Source of the DNA: Kitasatospora aureofaciens
GTDB lineage: Bacteria > Actinomycetota > Actinomycetes > Streptomycetales > Streptomycetaceae
Direction: 5' to 3'
Assembly (NCBI GenBank): GCA_000720845.1
Contig: JODU01000028.1
Span: forward strand, 62,001-126,000
DNA length: 64,000 bases
A model generated the notes under the pieces. It had not been told where the DNA came from. It made no database searches and saw only the letters and a program-made list of their open reading frames with translations. Position 1 is the stretch's first letter. The number at the start of each line of letters is the position of its first letter. The translations under genes were made by a program, and so were the position numbers. Positions 8,320 through 16,745 of the stretch are shown one piece after another.

Positions 8320-9281
8320 GCGTCCGCGGCATCGAGGCCGCCGCGCTGGACTGGGTGTGGACCCACCGCGACCGCTTCGCGCTCGGCGACGACGCGCTGG
8401 CCGCCGACGGCCAGGTCAACCGGACCTGGAAACCCCTGGGGGAACTCACCCAGGTCTGCGCCTCGGTCTCCCGGTGCACACCGCCCGGGGACCCGCTGCA
8501 CACCCGCGTGTCCGAACTGCTGGACTTCGCCTGGCAGCAGACCCACCGCGGCGAACTCTTCCCGCTCATGCAGACGCTGGAGCCCTTCGCCACCTACCCG
8601 CTGGAGGTCTACGCGGCCTTCGCCTCGGCCGGACTGAGGCACCCCGGCTACGAGGCGTCCGCCGCGGTGCTGACCCGCACCCGCGGCTGGCGGCTCACCG
8701 AGCAGTACCCCACCCGCCGCCTCGGCGTGCTGGAGGCCGAGCGGCGCAGCGGCATCGACCCGCACGGGGACGTTCCGCAGGCGCTGGGCCGCACCTGGCT
8801 GGGCGGCCTGCCGGAACCGTGGACCTTCGAACGCGCGGCCGGTTACGCGCTCACCCATGTCGTCTTCCACCTCACCGACTGGGGACGAACGGCCCGGGGC
8901 GTGCCGGCGGACCTGGCGGACTACCTCGTGCACTGGCTGCCGCCCTGGCTCGACACCTGCCTGGATGCCCGGATGTGGGACCTGAGCTGCGAACTGCTCG
9001 CCGTGGCGGCGAGCCTGCCGCGCCCGCCGGAACCGGCCGTTCTGGAGGACGCCTGGCAGCGGGTCGCCGCCGCCCAGACCGCCTCCGGCGCGATCCCCGA
9101 GGAGGGCGCCGCCCAGGACGCCGCCGGAGCGGACCCGGGACCGGACCCCTACGACTTCACCGACTGCTACCACTCCACCCTGATGGCCGCGTTCGCGGCG
9201 GCACTCGCCACGGCAGCCACGGCCCGCCCGCCGGACGTGCGGCACGCGGCGCGACACGCCGGACAAGGAGCGCCGGGATGA
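8316..9281 (+). CDS. Uncharacterised paralogue A (DUF6895-like)
   Basis: 321 aa; GTG start overlapping the previous stop (GTGA). Homologous along its length to the next gene: LDWVWTHRDRF, KPLGEL, PLEVYAAF, PTRRLG, WLGGLPEPWT, THVVFHLTDWG (180-190), DLADYLVHWLP, AWQRVAAAQ and YHSTLMAAFA. The repeated helical segments with AAAQxxxGAIP and YHSTL resemble the inner helices of alpha/alpha-toroid enzymes (terpenoid cyclase/prenyltransferase type). His181, His185, Asp188 and His286 are shared with the paralogue and could bind a metal or substrate (inference). I recall the family as DUF6895, unverified. The C-terminal 20 residues are Ala/Arg-rich and not shared. Confidence 0.75.
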   Translation: MSVRGIEAAALDWVWTHRDRFALGDDALAADGQVNRTWKPLGELTQVCASVSRCTPPGDPLHTRVSELLDFAWQQTHRGELFPLMQTLEPFATYPLEVYAAFASAGLRHPGYEASAAVLTRTRGWRLTEQYPTRRLGVLEAERRSGIDPHGDVPQALGRTWLGGLPEPWTFERAAGYALTHVVFHLTDWGRTARGVPADLADYLVHWLPPWLDTCLDARMWDLSCELLAVAASLPRPPEPAVLEDAWQRVAAAQTASGAIPEEGAAQDAAGADPGPDPYDFTDCYHSTLMAAFAAALATAATARPPDVRHAARHAGQGAPG

Positions 9282-10198
9282 CCGACACCCGCCTGATCCA
9301 CCGCGTCGGAGCCGGTGCCCTGGAGTGGCTGTGGGCCCACCGGGACGGATTCCGCCTCGAACCGGACGTGGACCCCGAGATCGGTTTCCTGGAACGCTTC
9401 AAGCCGATCGGCGAACTCGCCCTCATCTGCAAGGTGCTCTTCCGGGAGGGCGTGGCCGGCTCCCGCCAGGCACAGCTGGCGCGCCAACTGCTCGACCACA
9501 TCTGGCGCGAGACCCTGGACGGCGGCCGCATGCTGGTGCGCGGCCAGCGCGTCGAACCCTTCTCGCCCGCCCCCTTCGAGGTCTACCTGCCCTTCAAGGA
9601 GCTGGGCTACAGCCAGCCCGAGGTGGAACGCGCCACGGTCCTCAACCACCGGCTGGACAGCTGGGCGCGCCTCCCGGTGACGCCCACCCGGCGCCTCGGC
9701 CTGTCCGCCTTCCAGCGCCGCTTCGGCCTGGCCGCCCGCCCGCCCGAGGCCGACCTGGTCGCGACCACCTGGCTGGCCGGCACCCCCGAGCCCTGGACGG
9801 TCGAGGGCCACACCGCCTACGACATCACCCACACGGTCTTCCACCTCACCGACTGGGGCGAGAACCCCGGCGGCCTGCCGCCCGACGTCGCCGACTACCT
9901 CGCCACCTGGCTCCCGGTGTGGCTCGACGACTGGCTGGACCTCCAGCGCTGGGACCTGCTCGGCGAACTCCTCGTCGTGGACGCCTGCCTGCCCCGGCCC
10001 ACCCTCGACGAGGCCGCCTGGCAGGGCTTCGCCGCCGCCCAGCAGCCCGACGGCGCCATGCCCGCCGTACGCACGATGCCCGAGGGCGACCCCGACACGG
10101 TCTTCGACGTGGTCTACCACCCGACGCTGGTCGCCGCCTTCGCCTCCCTGCTGGCCACCTCCCGCGCCCTCACCGAGCTGGCGCACTCCGCCTCGTGA
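9278..10198 (+). CDS. Uncharacterised paralogue B (DUF6895-like)
   Basis: 306 aa; ATG overlaps the stop of paralogue A (ATGA). It shares the same ordered blocks: LEWLWAHRDGF, KPIGEL, FEVYLPF, PTRRLG, WLAGTPEPWT, THTVFHLTDWG (184-194), DVADYLATWLP, AWQGFAAAQQPDGAMP (247-262) and YHPTLVAAFA. AAAQQPDGAMP resembles the QxxDGxW repeat of squalene-cyclase-like toroids. Conserved His185, His189, Asp192 and His281 match those in paralogue A. The pair probably arose by tandem duplication and may work as a heterodimer (inference). No signal peptide or membrane helix is visible. Confidence 0.75.
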   Translation: MTDTRLIHRVGAGALEWLWAHRDGFRLEPDVDPEIGFLERFKPIGELALICKVLFREGVAGSRQAQLARQLLDHIWRETLDGGRMLVRGQRVEPFSPAPFEVYLPFKELGYSQPEVERATVLNHRLDSWARLPVTPTRRLGLSAFQRRFGLAARPPEADLVATTWLAGTPEPWTVEGHTAYDITHTVFHLTDWGENPGGLPPDVADYLATWLPVWLDDWLDLQRWDLLGELLVVDACLPRPTLDEAAWQGFAAAQQPDGAMPAVRTMPEGDPDTVFDVVYHPTLVAAFASLLATSRALTELAHSAS

Positions 10199-11274
10199 CG
10201 GGCCGTCGTACGCCGTGGCCGGGGGAACCCGCCGCCGAGGAGCACGTCCCGCCGGAGTGCGCACCGGCCGACGAGGCGGCGCTGCGCGAGCGGCTGGCCG
10301 AGGCCGTGGACGCCGCCGACGCGCCCGACGTCGTCTTCGCCGTCTCCCGACGCGGGCGGCGCACCCTGTACGGCGGCGGCACCGCCCCGCCGCCCGACCT
10401 CCCCCGCGAGGACCTGCGCTACGAGATCGGGTCGGCGTCCAAGACGTTCACCGCGCTGCTGCTCACGCGTCTGATCCGGCGCGGCGTGCTCACCGGCGGC
10501 GAGGCCGCTGCCCGCTGCCTGGACCCCGGCCATCCCGTCGGCCCGCACCCCGTGACGCTCGCGCACCTGATCACCCATACGTCGGGGCTGCCCGCCCTGC
10601 CCGCCGACTTCGTGCGCAGGGGCCTGCCCGCCTGGCGCACCAACCCCTACGCCCGCTATCCCGCAGAGCGGCTGACCGGCACCTTCCTGCGCCACGAGCC
10701 GAAGCACCGCCCCGGAACCCGCTGGCACTACTCCAACTACGGCGTCTCCGTCCTCGGCCACGCGATCGCCGCGACCACCGGTACCGCGTGGGAGGACCTG
10801 ATCAGCGGACAGGTGCTGCGCGCCCTCGGCCTCAGCGCAACGGCGCTGCGGGCGGAGGGCGCCGGGACCGACGCCGTGGGACACCGCAAGGACGGCCGCA
10901 CCCCCGTCCCGCCCTTCGACGCGGGCGGCTTCCAGGCCGCCGGAGCCGTCCGGTCCACCCCCGGCGACCTGCTCACCTTCCTGGAGGCCCACCTCGACCC
11001 GGCCCGCTCACCGGCCGCCGGGGCGCTGCGCGCGGCGCGGGTGCCGGTGCTCCGGAGGGGGCTGGGGCACCGGCACGTGCACACGGTGGGGTGGTTCCGG
11101 CACCCCACGGACGGCGGGCCCATGTACTTCCACAGCGGCGCCACCCTGGGCCAGCAGGCGTTCCTGGGCTTCCGGCCGGACACGGACACGGCCCTGGCCG
11201 CGGTGTGCACCCGGCGGTTCCGCGCCCGGGACCCCTTCATCGCGACCGCCTACGCGCTCCTCGCGCAGGGATGA
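10195..11274 (+). CDS. Serine hydrolase of the beta-lactamase/class C (DD-peptidase-like) fold
   Basis: 359 aa; GTG start overlapping the previous stop. It shows the serine beta-lactamase/esterase triad of motifs: SASK (Ser80, Lys83), YSN (Tyr179-Asn181) and HSG (313-315) in place of KTG. HTSGLP after the nucleophile is typical of EstB/AmpC-like enzymes. There is no signal peptide, so a cytoplasmic peptidase or esterase role is more likely than antibiotic resistance. As last gene of the operon it could cut or hydrolyse the product of the upstream proteins, or provide self-protection (inference). Confidence 0.88.
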   Translation: MTGRRTPWPGEPAAEEHVPPECAPADEAALRERLAEAVDAADAPDVVFAVSRRGRRTLYGGGTAPPPDLPREDLRYEIGSASKTFTALLLTRLIRRGVLTGGEAAARCLDPGHPVGPHPVTLAHLITHTSGLPALPADFVRRGLPAWRTNPYARYPAERLTGTFLRHEPKHRPGTRWHYSNYGVSVLGHAIAATTGTAWEDLISGQVLRALGLSATALRAEGAGTDAVGHRKDGRTPVPPFDAGGFQAAGAVRSTPGDLLTFLEAHLDPARSPAAGALRAARVPVLRRGLGHRHVHTVGWFRHPTDGGPMYFHSGATLGQQAFLGFRPDTDTALAAVCTRRFRARDPFIATAYALLAQG

Positions 11275-11286
11275 CGCCCGGGACAC

Positions 11287-11326
11287 GGCCGGCGCGGGGC
11301 CGCCTCCGAGCGGCCCCGCGCCGGCC
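11287..11326. terminator. Bidirectional terminator hairpin
   Basis: Arms GGCCGGCGCGGGGCCGC (11287-11303) and GCGGCCCCGCGCCGGCC (11310-11326) pair perfectly over 17 bp around a 6-nt loop. It lies between the convergent beta-lactamase-fold hydrolase and protease genes, so it would serve both. Confidence 0.8.
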
Positions 11327-11335
11327 GGCCGTCCG

Positions 11336-12712
11336 TCAGACCCGCTGCCACAGGGCCGGCGTGCTCGCCGGTGAACCGGCGCCCTGTGCCTGGTGGCTCT
11401 GCAGACACCGGTAGCGCACACCGTCGAAGGACACGGTGGTGCCGACCTCGTAGACCCGGCCCGCGGCCCACGCGTCCGCCGCCGCGTTGTCCTGCGGCGC
11501 GGGTGTCTGCGTCGCGGCGGCGGTCGTCTTCAGGGTGAGGCCGAAGTCGCTGAGCAGCGGATTGACCGGCTGGTAGAAGGTGGTCCCGCCGTTGGTGCAG
11601 TCGCCGGAGCCGCCGGACGTGGTGCCCTGTGCCTGGGTGCCCGACACGAAGGGGCCGCCGGAGTCGCCGGGTTCGGCGCACACCGTGGTCTCGGTCAGCC
11701 CGTTCACGGTGCCCTCCGGGTAGGTGACACTCGTGTCGTGCTGCTGGATCGTGCCGCAGTGCCATCCGGTGGTCGAGCCGGAGCGGCACACCGACGCCCC
11801 CACGAGCGCCTCCACCGACCCGGCGATCTGGATCTTCTCGCCGTCCTGCGCCTTGACGTCCGGCGTGGCGGTCCAGCCGGAGTTGACGCCCACCCAGGCC
11901 ATGTCCTTGCCGGGGAAGGTGGAGGCCTGGAAGGTGCCCTGGTCGGCCTCGTTGAAGCCGGTGGTGGTGGCGCCCGGGTCGCCGCAGTGCCCGGCGGTGG
12001 CGAAGCCCTGCTGGTCGTCCTTGGTGACGGAGAACCCGATGGAGCAGCGGGCCTGGTCGTCGATGTAGTAGGCGTCGCCGCCGACGAGGTCCTCCAGCAC
12101 CCGCGGCTGGTCCGGCGAGACGCGCACGCCCACGTCCTCGGCCGGCACTCCGGCGGCCTCGACGAAGGCGGCCGCGGCCGACTCCCCGGTGGCCTGGACG
12201 GTGACCCGGTTGGTCTTCACGTCGACGTACCAGACCGGAGTCTGCCGGGTCCGGGCGCGGACCGCGGCGGCGTCCAGCCTCTCCTTGACCGCGCGCAGCT
12301 CGGCGAGGTTGCGGCCGACGACGGCCGCCTTGGCGCCCTGCGCCTCGATGGCCGCGGTGTCCGCCGCGTCGGTGGTGGCGACGGTCAGCTCGGCTGAGGT
12401 CGCCCCGCTCACCCAGGCACCGGCGAAGCGGTCGCCCAGCGTGTTGCGCAGCATGCCCGCGCGGGTGCCCGCCTCCGCCTCGTTGACCAGCCGGGCCGCC
12501 GCCTGTCCGGGCGCCAGCTTCAGATCGCGCTCCATCGCGCTCAGCATGCGCGCCGGCGCGGTGGCGGCGTCGGGCGCCTGGGCCACGGCGGGCCGCGGTC
12601 CGGGGACGGGCGGCGGTGCGGCCGACGCGGCCGAGGGGAGTGCGGTCAGGACCAGGGCGCCGAGCGCGGTGAGGGCTGCGCGGCGGCTGCGCGCGGCATG
12701 TCTGCCGACCAT
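11336..12712 (-). CDS. sprC: Secreted S1-family serine protease, streptogrisin C-like, with chitin-binding domain
   Basis: 458 aa. The ATG follows GGAGG at a 9-nt gap; a longer upstream frame lacks signal character. Order: signal peptide (1-32, ending ASA), alpha-lytic-protease-type propeptide (about 50-205), mature chymotrypsin-fold domain from about GGDAYYIDD (211), linker, and C-terminal CBM5/12 domain (about 412-458, ending ALWQRV). The catalytic triad is His242 (TAGHCG), Asp270 (GKDMAW) and Ser351 (GDSGGP). CRSGSTTGWHCGTIQQ is nearly identical to streptogrisins as I remember them. Secreted as a zymogen; probably degrades extracellular protein, tethered to chitin. Confidence 0.92.
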   Translation of the reverse strand: MVGRHAARSRRAALTALGALVLTALPSAASAAPPPVPGPRPAVAQAPDAATAPARMLSAMERDLKLAPGQAAARLVNEAEAGTRAGMLRNTLGDRFAGAWVSGATSAELTVATTDAADTAAIEAQGAKAAVVGRNLAELRAVKERLDAAAVRARTRQTPVWYVDVKTNRVTVQATGESAAAAFVEAAGVPAEDVGVRVSPDQPRVLEDLVGGDAYYIDDQARCSIGFSVTKDDQQGFATAGHCGDPGATTTGFNEADQGTFQASTFPGKDMAWVGVNSGWTATPDVKAQDGEKIQIAGSVEALVGASVCRSGSTTGWHCGTIQQHDTSVTYPEGTVNGLTETTVCAEPGDSGGPFVSGTQAQGTTSGGSGDCTNGGTTFYQPVNPLLSDFGLTLKTTAAATQTPAPQDNAAADAWAAGRVYEVGTTVSFDGVRYRCLQSHQAQGAGSPASTPALWQRV

Positions 12713-12913
12713 GCGATGTGCCTCCTTCGGACGCTGTGCGAGACAGCGGGGTTGGGTGGGCGACCGTGGGTCACGGTGCGCCTGCGGCGAAGTCACAGGC
12801 CTAGCCGCAAAGATCCGCCGCGATGCCCGGCCCCGGTCTGTTTCGCGCTATGGGGGACGCCGGGGGTGCCATGTGCAGTACGCGGACGCCCTGCCGCCGG
12901 GGGCGCGCCCGGG

Positions 12914-14575
12914 TCAGGCGGGCTTCAACCCCGGTTCGCCCGCCTCGGTGACGAAGGACGCGGCCGTGGTGACGGGAGCGCCGGGCGTGCTGATGGCGGA
13001 GACCGTCCTGAAGTCCAGGTGGGTGGCCTGACGGCCGAGTTCGGCCCGGACGTAGCCGCGCTTGCCGTTGTAGAACTTCATGTGCGGGTTGGCCTGCATG
13101 TACAGGTCCCAGTTGGCCGGCTTCTCCACGCCGTCCCGGCCGCTGGCCACCGAGGTGCAGGTGACCTCGGTGCCGACGGTGGCGGACGCCGGGTCGTCGA
13201 AGTCCTCCTTGACGTCGAGGGCGTAGCCCACGTGCACGTCGCCGGTGAGGATCAACCAGTTGTCGATCCCGGCGGCCTTCGCCCCGGCGACGACCCGGCC
13301 GCGCGAGGCGCGGTAGCCGTCCCAGGCGTCCATGGAGAGCGCGGCGTCGGCGGTCACGTCGAACTTGCGCTGGGAGAAGCACACCTGCTGGGGCATCACG
13401 TTCCACAGCGCCGTCGAGCCCTTCCAGCCGTCGAGCAGCCACTGCTCCTGCGCGGCGCCGGTGATGGTGCGCGCCGGATCGTCCGACTCGGCCCCGGGGG
13501 CGTGCGGCCGGTCGTCGTAGGCCTGGTCGGAGCGGTACTGACGGGTGTCCAGGATGTCGAACTGGGCGAGCGTGCCCCAGTGCAGCCGGCGGTACAGCCG
13601 GGCGTCCGGTCCCTGGGGCAGCTGGGCGGCGCGCAGCGGCTGGTTCTCCCAGTAGGCGCGGTAGGCGGCGGCCCGGCGCAGCAGGAACTCGGACGGCGGG
13701 ATGTCGTTCTCGGGGATGCTGCCCGCGTAGTTGTTCTCGGTCTCGTGGTCGTCCCAGGCGACGACGAACGGGTGCGCCGCGTGCGCGGCCCGCAGGTCCT
13801 CGTCGCTCTTGTAGAGCGAGTAGCGCAGCCGGTAGTCCGCGAGGGTCATCGTCTCGCGGTTGAACACGTCGGGCAGCGTGACGTCGGCGTAGTGGCGCTC
13901 CCCGCCCTCGGAGTTCACCGCGTACTCGTACAGGTAGTCGCCGAGGTGGAACACCACGTCCACGTCGTCCTGGGAGACGTGGCGCAGCACGGTGTAGTAG
14001 CCGTCCATGTACGCCTGGCAGGCGACCGCCGCGAGCTTCAGCGACGAGGTGGCGCTGCCCGCCGCGGGGGCGGTGCGGGTGCGGCCCGCCGGGCTGAGCC
14101 AGGTGCCGGCGCGGAAGCGGTAGTAGTAGACGGTCCCGGGTGTCAGGCCCTTCACGTCGACGTGGACGCTGTGGTTGTACTCGGCGTGGGCGTCGGCGGT
14201 GCCCCGGAACAGGACGCCCGCGAAGTACTCGTCGAGGGCCACCTCCCACTCGACCGTGACCCGCTCGGTGCCCATCCCGCCGTCCTCCAGGAACGGCTCG
14301 GGCGCCAGCCTGGTCCACAGCAGCACCGAGTCCGGCAGCGGGTCGCCGGAGGCGACGCCGAGGGTGAAGGGGTCCTTGCTGATCCGGGCGCTGCGTTCGG
14401 GGGCGGCGACCGCGCCGCGGGCCGGCAGGTTGGTGGAGAAGGCGAGCGCGGCGGCGGCCGCGGTCACGGTGAGGAAGCGCCGACGGCCGAGGTGCCGGGC
14501 GGCGGCGCCCATCACGGCGTCGTGCGGGGAGAAGGCGTGCTCGGCCAGTGCGCTGGGACGGCCCGTGGGCGCCAT
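12914..14575 (-). CDS. phoD: Secreted alkaline phosphatase/phosphodiesterase, PhoD family
   Basis: 553 aa. The ATG has GAGGA upstream. A Tat signal is evident: RRRFLT (31-36) followed by an Ala-rich hydrophobic stretch. An N-terminal fibronectin-like PhoD_N domain (FTLGVASGDPLPDSVLLWTRL) precedes the metallophosphatase domain with LGDYLYEY, WDDHETENNYAG and ILTGDVHVGYA, the metal ligands of PhoD. The enzyme uses Fe3+/Ca2+ and releases phosphate from mono- and diesters outside the cell. I found no PHO box (GTTCACC repeats) in the upstream 110 bp, so phosphate control by PhoP is not supported by sequence. Confidence 0.93.
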   Translation of the reverse strand: MAPTGRPSALAEHAFSPHDAVMGAAARHLGRRRFLTVTAAAAALAFSTNLPARGAVAAPERSARISKDPFTLGVASGDPLPDSVLLWTRLAPEPFLEDGGMGTERVTVEWEVALDEYFAGVLFRGTADAHAEYNHSVHVDVKGLTPGTVYYYRFRAGTWLSPAGRTRTAPAAGSATSSLKLAAVACQAYMDGYYTVLRHVSQDDVDVVFHLGDYLYEYAVNSEGGERHYADVTLPDVFNRETMTLADYRLRYSLYKSDEDLRAAHAAHPFVVAWDDHETENNYAGSIPENDIPPSEFLLRRAAAYRAYWENQPLRAAQLPQGPDARLYRRLHWGTLAQFDILDTRQYRSDQAYDDRPHAPGAESDDPARTITGAAQEQWLLDGWKGSTALWNVMPQQVCFSQRKFDVTADAALSMDAWDGYRASRGRVVAGAKAAGIDNWLILTGDVHVGYALDVKEDFDDPASATVGTEVTCTSVASGRDGVEKPANWDLYMQANPHMKFYNGKRGYVRAELGRQATHLDFRTVSAISTPGAPVTTAASFVTEAGEPGLKPA

Positions 14576-14687
14576 CTGGTGTCCTCTCGTACAACGGGGC
14601 GATGCGCGGACCCCGCATGCTAAGCAGACAAAACTCCCTAAACGGGCAGGGCTTGCGGAGTGATCACACAGGAGGAGGTACGCGCGT

Positions 14688-15026
14688 GTGGGCCCGCTCC
14701 CTCCGGGGCACCCGGAGGCCATGGCCAGGACACGGCGTTACGACGTGGCGGCCTCCGGCCGCTGGTGGGACGAGGACGACAACCGCTGGCTGCCGGCCGG
14801 TGAGGTGCACGCCTGGGAGCCGGGCAGGAACGAGACCGTGTGCGGTCTGTCCCTCCACCGCTCGCGGCTCTCCCGGTTCTCCGCGGTCACCTGGACCGAC
14901 GCGCTGCCCGAGTCCGGCGGCGCCGCCGACGCCGTCCGCCGGGTCTGCCCCCGCTGCGCCGCCGCGGCCGGCCGCCGTGGCGCGGACGCCCGGCCCGCCT
15001 GGCGGCGCGTCAACCCGCGCCCGTAG
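14688..15026 (+). CDS. Small zinc-knuckle-like protein, unknown function
   Basis: 112 aa. The GTG start is set by a very strong GGAGGAGGT 8 nt upstream; the ATG at codon 12 has its Shine-Dalgarno too close. The core RRYDVAASGRWWDEDDNRWL is tryptophan- and acid-rich. Cys52, His57, Cys87 and Cys90 (CGLSLH and CPRC) could chelate a zinc ion. I recall similar streptomycete proteins without known function. Divergent from phoD with 112 bp between. A short hairpin (CGCCC/GGGCG) follows the stop. Confidence 0.65.
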   Translation: MGPLPPGHPEAMARTRRYDVAASGRWWDEDDNRWLPAGEVHAWEPGRNETVCGLSLHRSRLSRFSAVTWTDALPESGGAADAVRRVCPRCAAAAGRRGADARPAWRRVNPRP

Positions 15027-15073
15027 GGGCGGAAGAACGGTCCGGCCCCTCGGGTCACGCGACCGGCGGCTTG

Positions 15074-15871
15074 CTACGGCAGCGGTGAGCGGCTCACCCG
15101 GATCTTGGACTGGCCGTGCGGCCGCTTCTCCCAGTCCTCCATGAACCGCGCGTGCAGATGGTGCTGGGCGGCCAGGGTGAGCAGGGTGTCCGTGCGGTAG
15201 TAGAAGTCCTCGCGGAGCACCTGGTGCTCGGTGCCCTCCGTCCGGTCGAAGGTGAAGTCGAAGAACCCGGTCTCCGTCAGGACGCGTCCGACGTGCGCGA
15301 GGCACTCGTCGATGACGCTCAGCGGCGAGTGCGAGAAGACGCTGTGCGCGTGGATGACGTCGAAGTGGTCGTCGGGCAGGAACTCCAGCCGCAGGTCTCC
15401 GGTGATGGTCAGGTGGGGCAGCTTGGCCTGGAGTCCACGCTCGGTCAGGGTCTGCTTGGCGGCGATCAGGATGTCCGGCGAGATGTCGATCCCGTAGTAG
15501 TGGCCGGTATCGAGGTGGTCGATGAAACGCCAGCCGCCGCGCAGGTTGCCGCAGCCGATGTCGAGCATGCGGTGCTCGGGGCGCAGCCCGTGCTCGACCA
15601 GGTAGTCGAACTGCATCCGGCCGAGCGCCAGCCAGCGGTCGTGGGTCCGGCTGCCGACCGCGGCCTCCGGGTTGCGCCGGGTGTCGGAGGCCATCACCGC
15701 CCGGTAGTAGCCGACGTGGTCCGGGTGCTTGACCCGCAGCCACGCGTCCCGGCCGGCCCGGCGGACGTAGGGGGCGACGCGCTCGGGGTGGCGCAGCGCG
15801 TACCCGACCTTGTGGGTGAGCGCGGCACGGTTGCTGCGCAGCTTCTTCGGGGACTTGGCGTCCTTGGGCAT
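15074..15871 (-). CDS. Class I SAM-dependent methyltransferase
   Basis: 265 aa. The ATG (MPKDAKSPKKL) is preceded by GGAGG. A basic N-terminal helix region is followed by LDIGCGNLRGG (103-113), the SAM-binding motif I. YGIDIS and HAHSVFSHSP follow as motifs II/III. This resembles glycan- or lipid-associated methyltransferases, but the substrate is unknown. It lies 56 bp downstream of the broken ABC genes and may have been in their operon. Confidence 0.88.
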   Translation of the reverse strand: MPKDAKSPKKLRSNRAALTHKVGYALRHPERVAPYVRRAGRDAWLRVKHPDHVGYYRAVMASDTRRNPEAAVGSRTHDRWLALGRMQFDYLVEHGLRPEHRMLDIGCGNLRGGWRFIDHLDTGHYYGIDISPDILIAAKQTLTERGLQAKLPHLTITGDLRLEFLPDDHFDVIHAHSVFSHSPLSVIDECLAHVGRVLTETGFFDFTFDRTEGTEHQVLREDFYYRTDTLLTLAAQHHLHARFMEDWEKRPHGQSKIRVSRSPLP

Positions 15872-15927
15872 GGGGGAACGACCTCCGTACGAGGGACTCG
15901 GACAGTGAGCGGTGCCGGGCGGGGGTG

Positions 15928-16330
15928 TCAGACCCGGCGGCGCAGCAGCAGGACCGTGACGAGGACGAGAGCGAGGGCGAGGCCGCCGAGCAGCACCGTG
16001 TCGGTCCACTGGAAGGCCCAGTAGTCGCCGGACGGGTTGGCCTCGTAGTAGCGGGAGACATACCCGTGCCGGGCCATGCACTCCCGCAACTGGGACCCGG
16101 AGGGGAAGGCGCACTCCAGCACGGAGTCCCGGCGGCCGTAACCGGTGATCAGGCCGTACTGCCCGGTGGACCACTTGTCGCCCATCGGTTCCTTGGGCTG
16201 CCAGCCGTCGCTGACGTAGCGGTGCGGCGGTACCAGCAGGCGGGCCCGGTGCGTCCACTGCACCAGTACCGCCACCGCGCCGGTGACCAGCAGCGTCCAG
16301 GCCATCGCGGACAGCACCCGGCGCGTCAGC
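15928..16330 (-). pseudogene. 3' remnant of an ABC-2-type permease gene (deletion scar)
   Basis: The frame encodes only a C-terminal part of a membrane protein. A mid-protein helix (LLTRRVLSAMAWTLLVTGAV) is followed by an extracytoplasmic segment with WQPKEPMGDKWSTGQYG, a final helix and LLLRRRV. In the usual GntR/ATPase/permease operons this corresponds to roughly the last 135 of about 340 residues. It has no start region of its own; upstream in frame is out-of-frame ATPase sequence. It joins the truncated ATPase near 16328. Not expected to function. Confidence 0.75.
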
Positions 16331-16745
16331 AGACCGGCTGCTCGCCCACCCTGGCCGTCGGGGCGATGCCGCCCTCGCGCACGACCCGCTCGGCGAGCGC
16401 CTGGTCCCACGAGGAGTTCAGCTTGCCGCCCATGCACAGGGTGTCGGCCACCGTGAAGCGGGGGTAGAGCGGCTTGTCCTGGGTCAGCAGGGCGACCCGG
16501 GTGCGTGCCGCGGCGCTGTCCGGCGCTGCGCCCAGGACCCGTATCTCCCCGTGCGTGGGGCGCAGCAGCCCGCCGGCCAGGTGCAGCAGCGTGCTCTTGC
16601 CGGCGCCGTTGCGGCCGACCAGGGCGGTGATCCGGCCGCGGGGCACCGTGAACCCGCAGTCCCGCAGCGCCCGGCCGCCGCGTGCCCGGTAGCGGAAGCC
16701 CAGCTCCGTGGCGTGCAGCGCTGCGGGCTCGTCAGGCCCGGTCAT
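16326..16745 (-). pseudogene. Truncated ABC transporter ATP-binding protein
   Basis: 139 aa compared with about 290 for the family. Walker A (GRNGAGKS, 44-51) and the Q-loop (LTQDKPLY) are present. The reading frame then hits a stop four residues after TARVGE, exactly where the LSGGQ signature should begin. Signature, Walker B and H-loop are absent, so it cannot hydrolyse ATP. Its ATG overlaps the GntR stop (ATGA), as expected for the intact operon. The sequence continues out of frame into the permease remnant. Confidence 0.85.

Noticed and set aside
10195..11274. Calling the beta-lactamase-fold gene an antibiotic-resistance beta-lactamase
   Set aside because: No signal peptide and HSG in place of KTG; it sits in an operon with unrelated unknown genes, so hydrolase/peptidase is safer.
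12801..14618. A 605-codon open frame on the minus strand in a different frame across the phosphatase gene
   Set aside because: Very Arg/Pro/Gly-rich composition typical of out-of-frame high-GC DNA; the PhoD frame has full domains, a Tat signal and a Shine-Dalgarno.
14576..14687. PHO box upstream of phoD
   Set aside because: No GTTCACC-like direct repeats were found in either strand of the gap.
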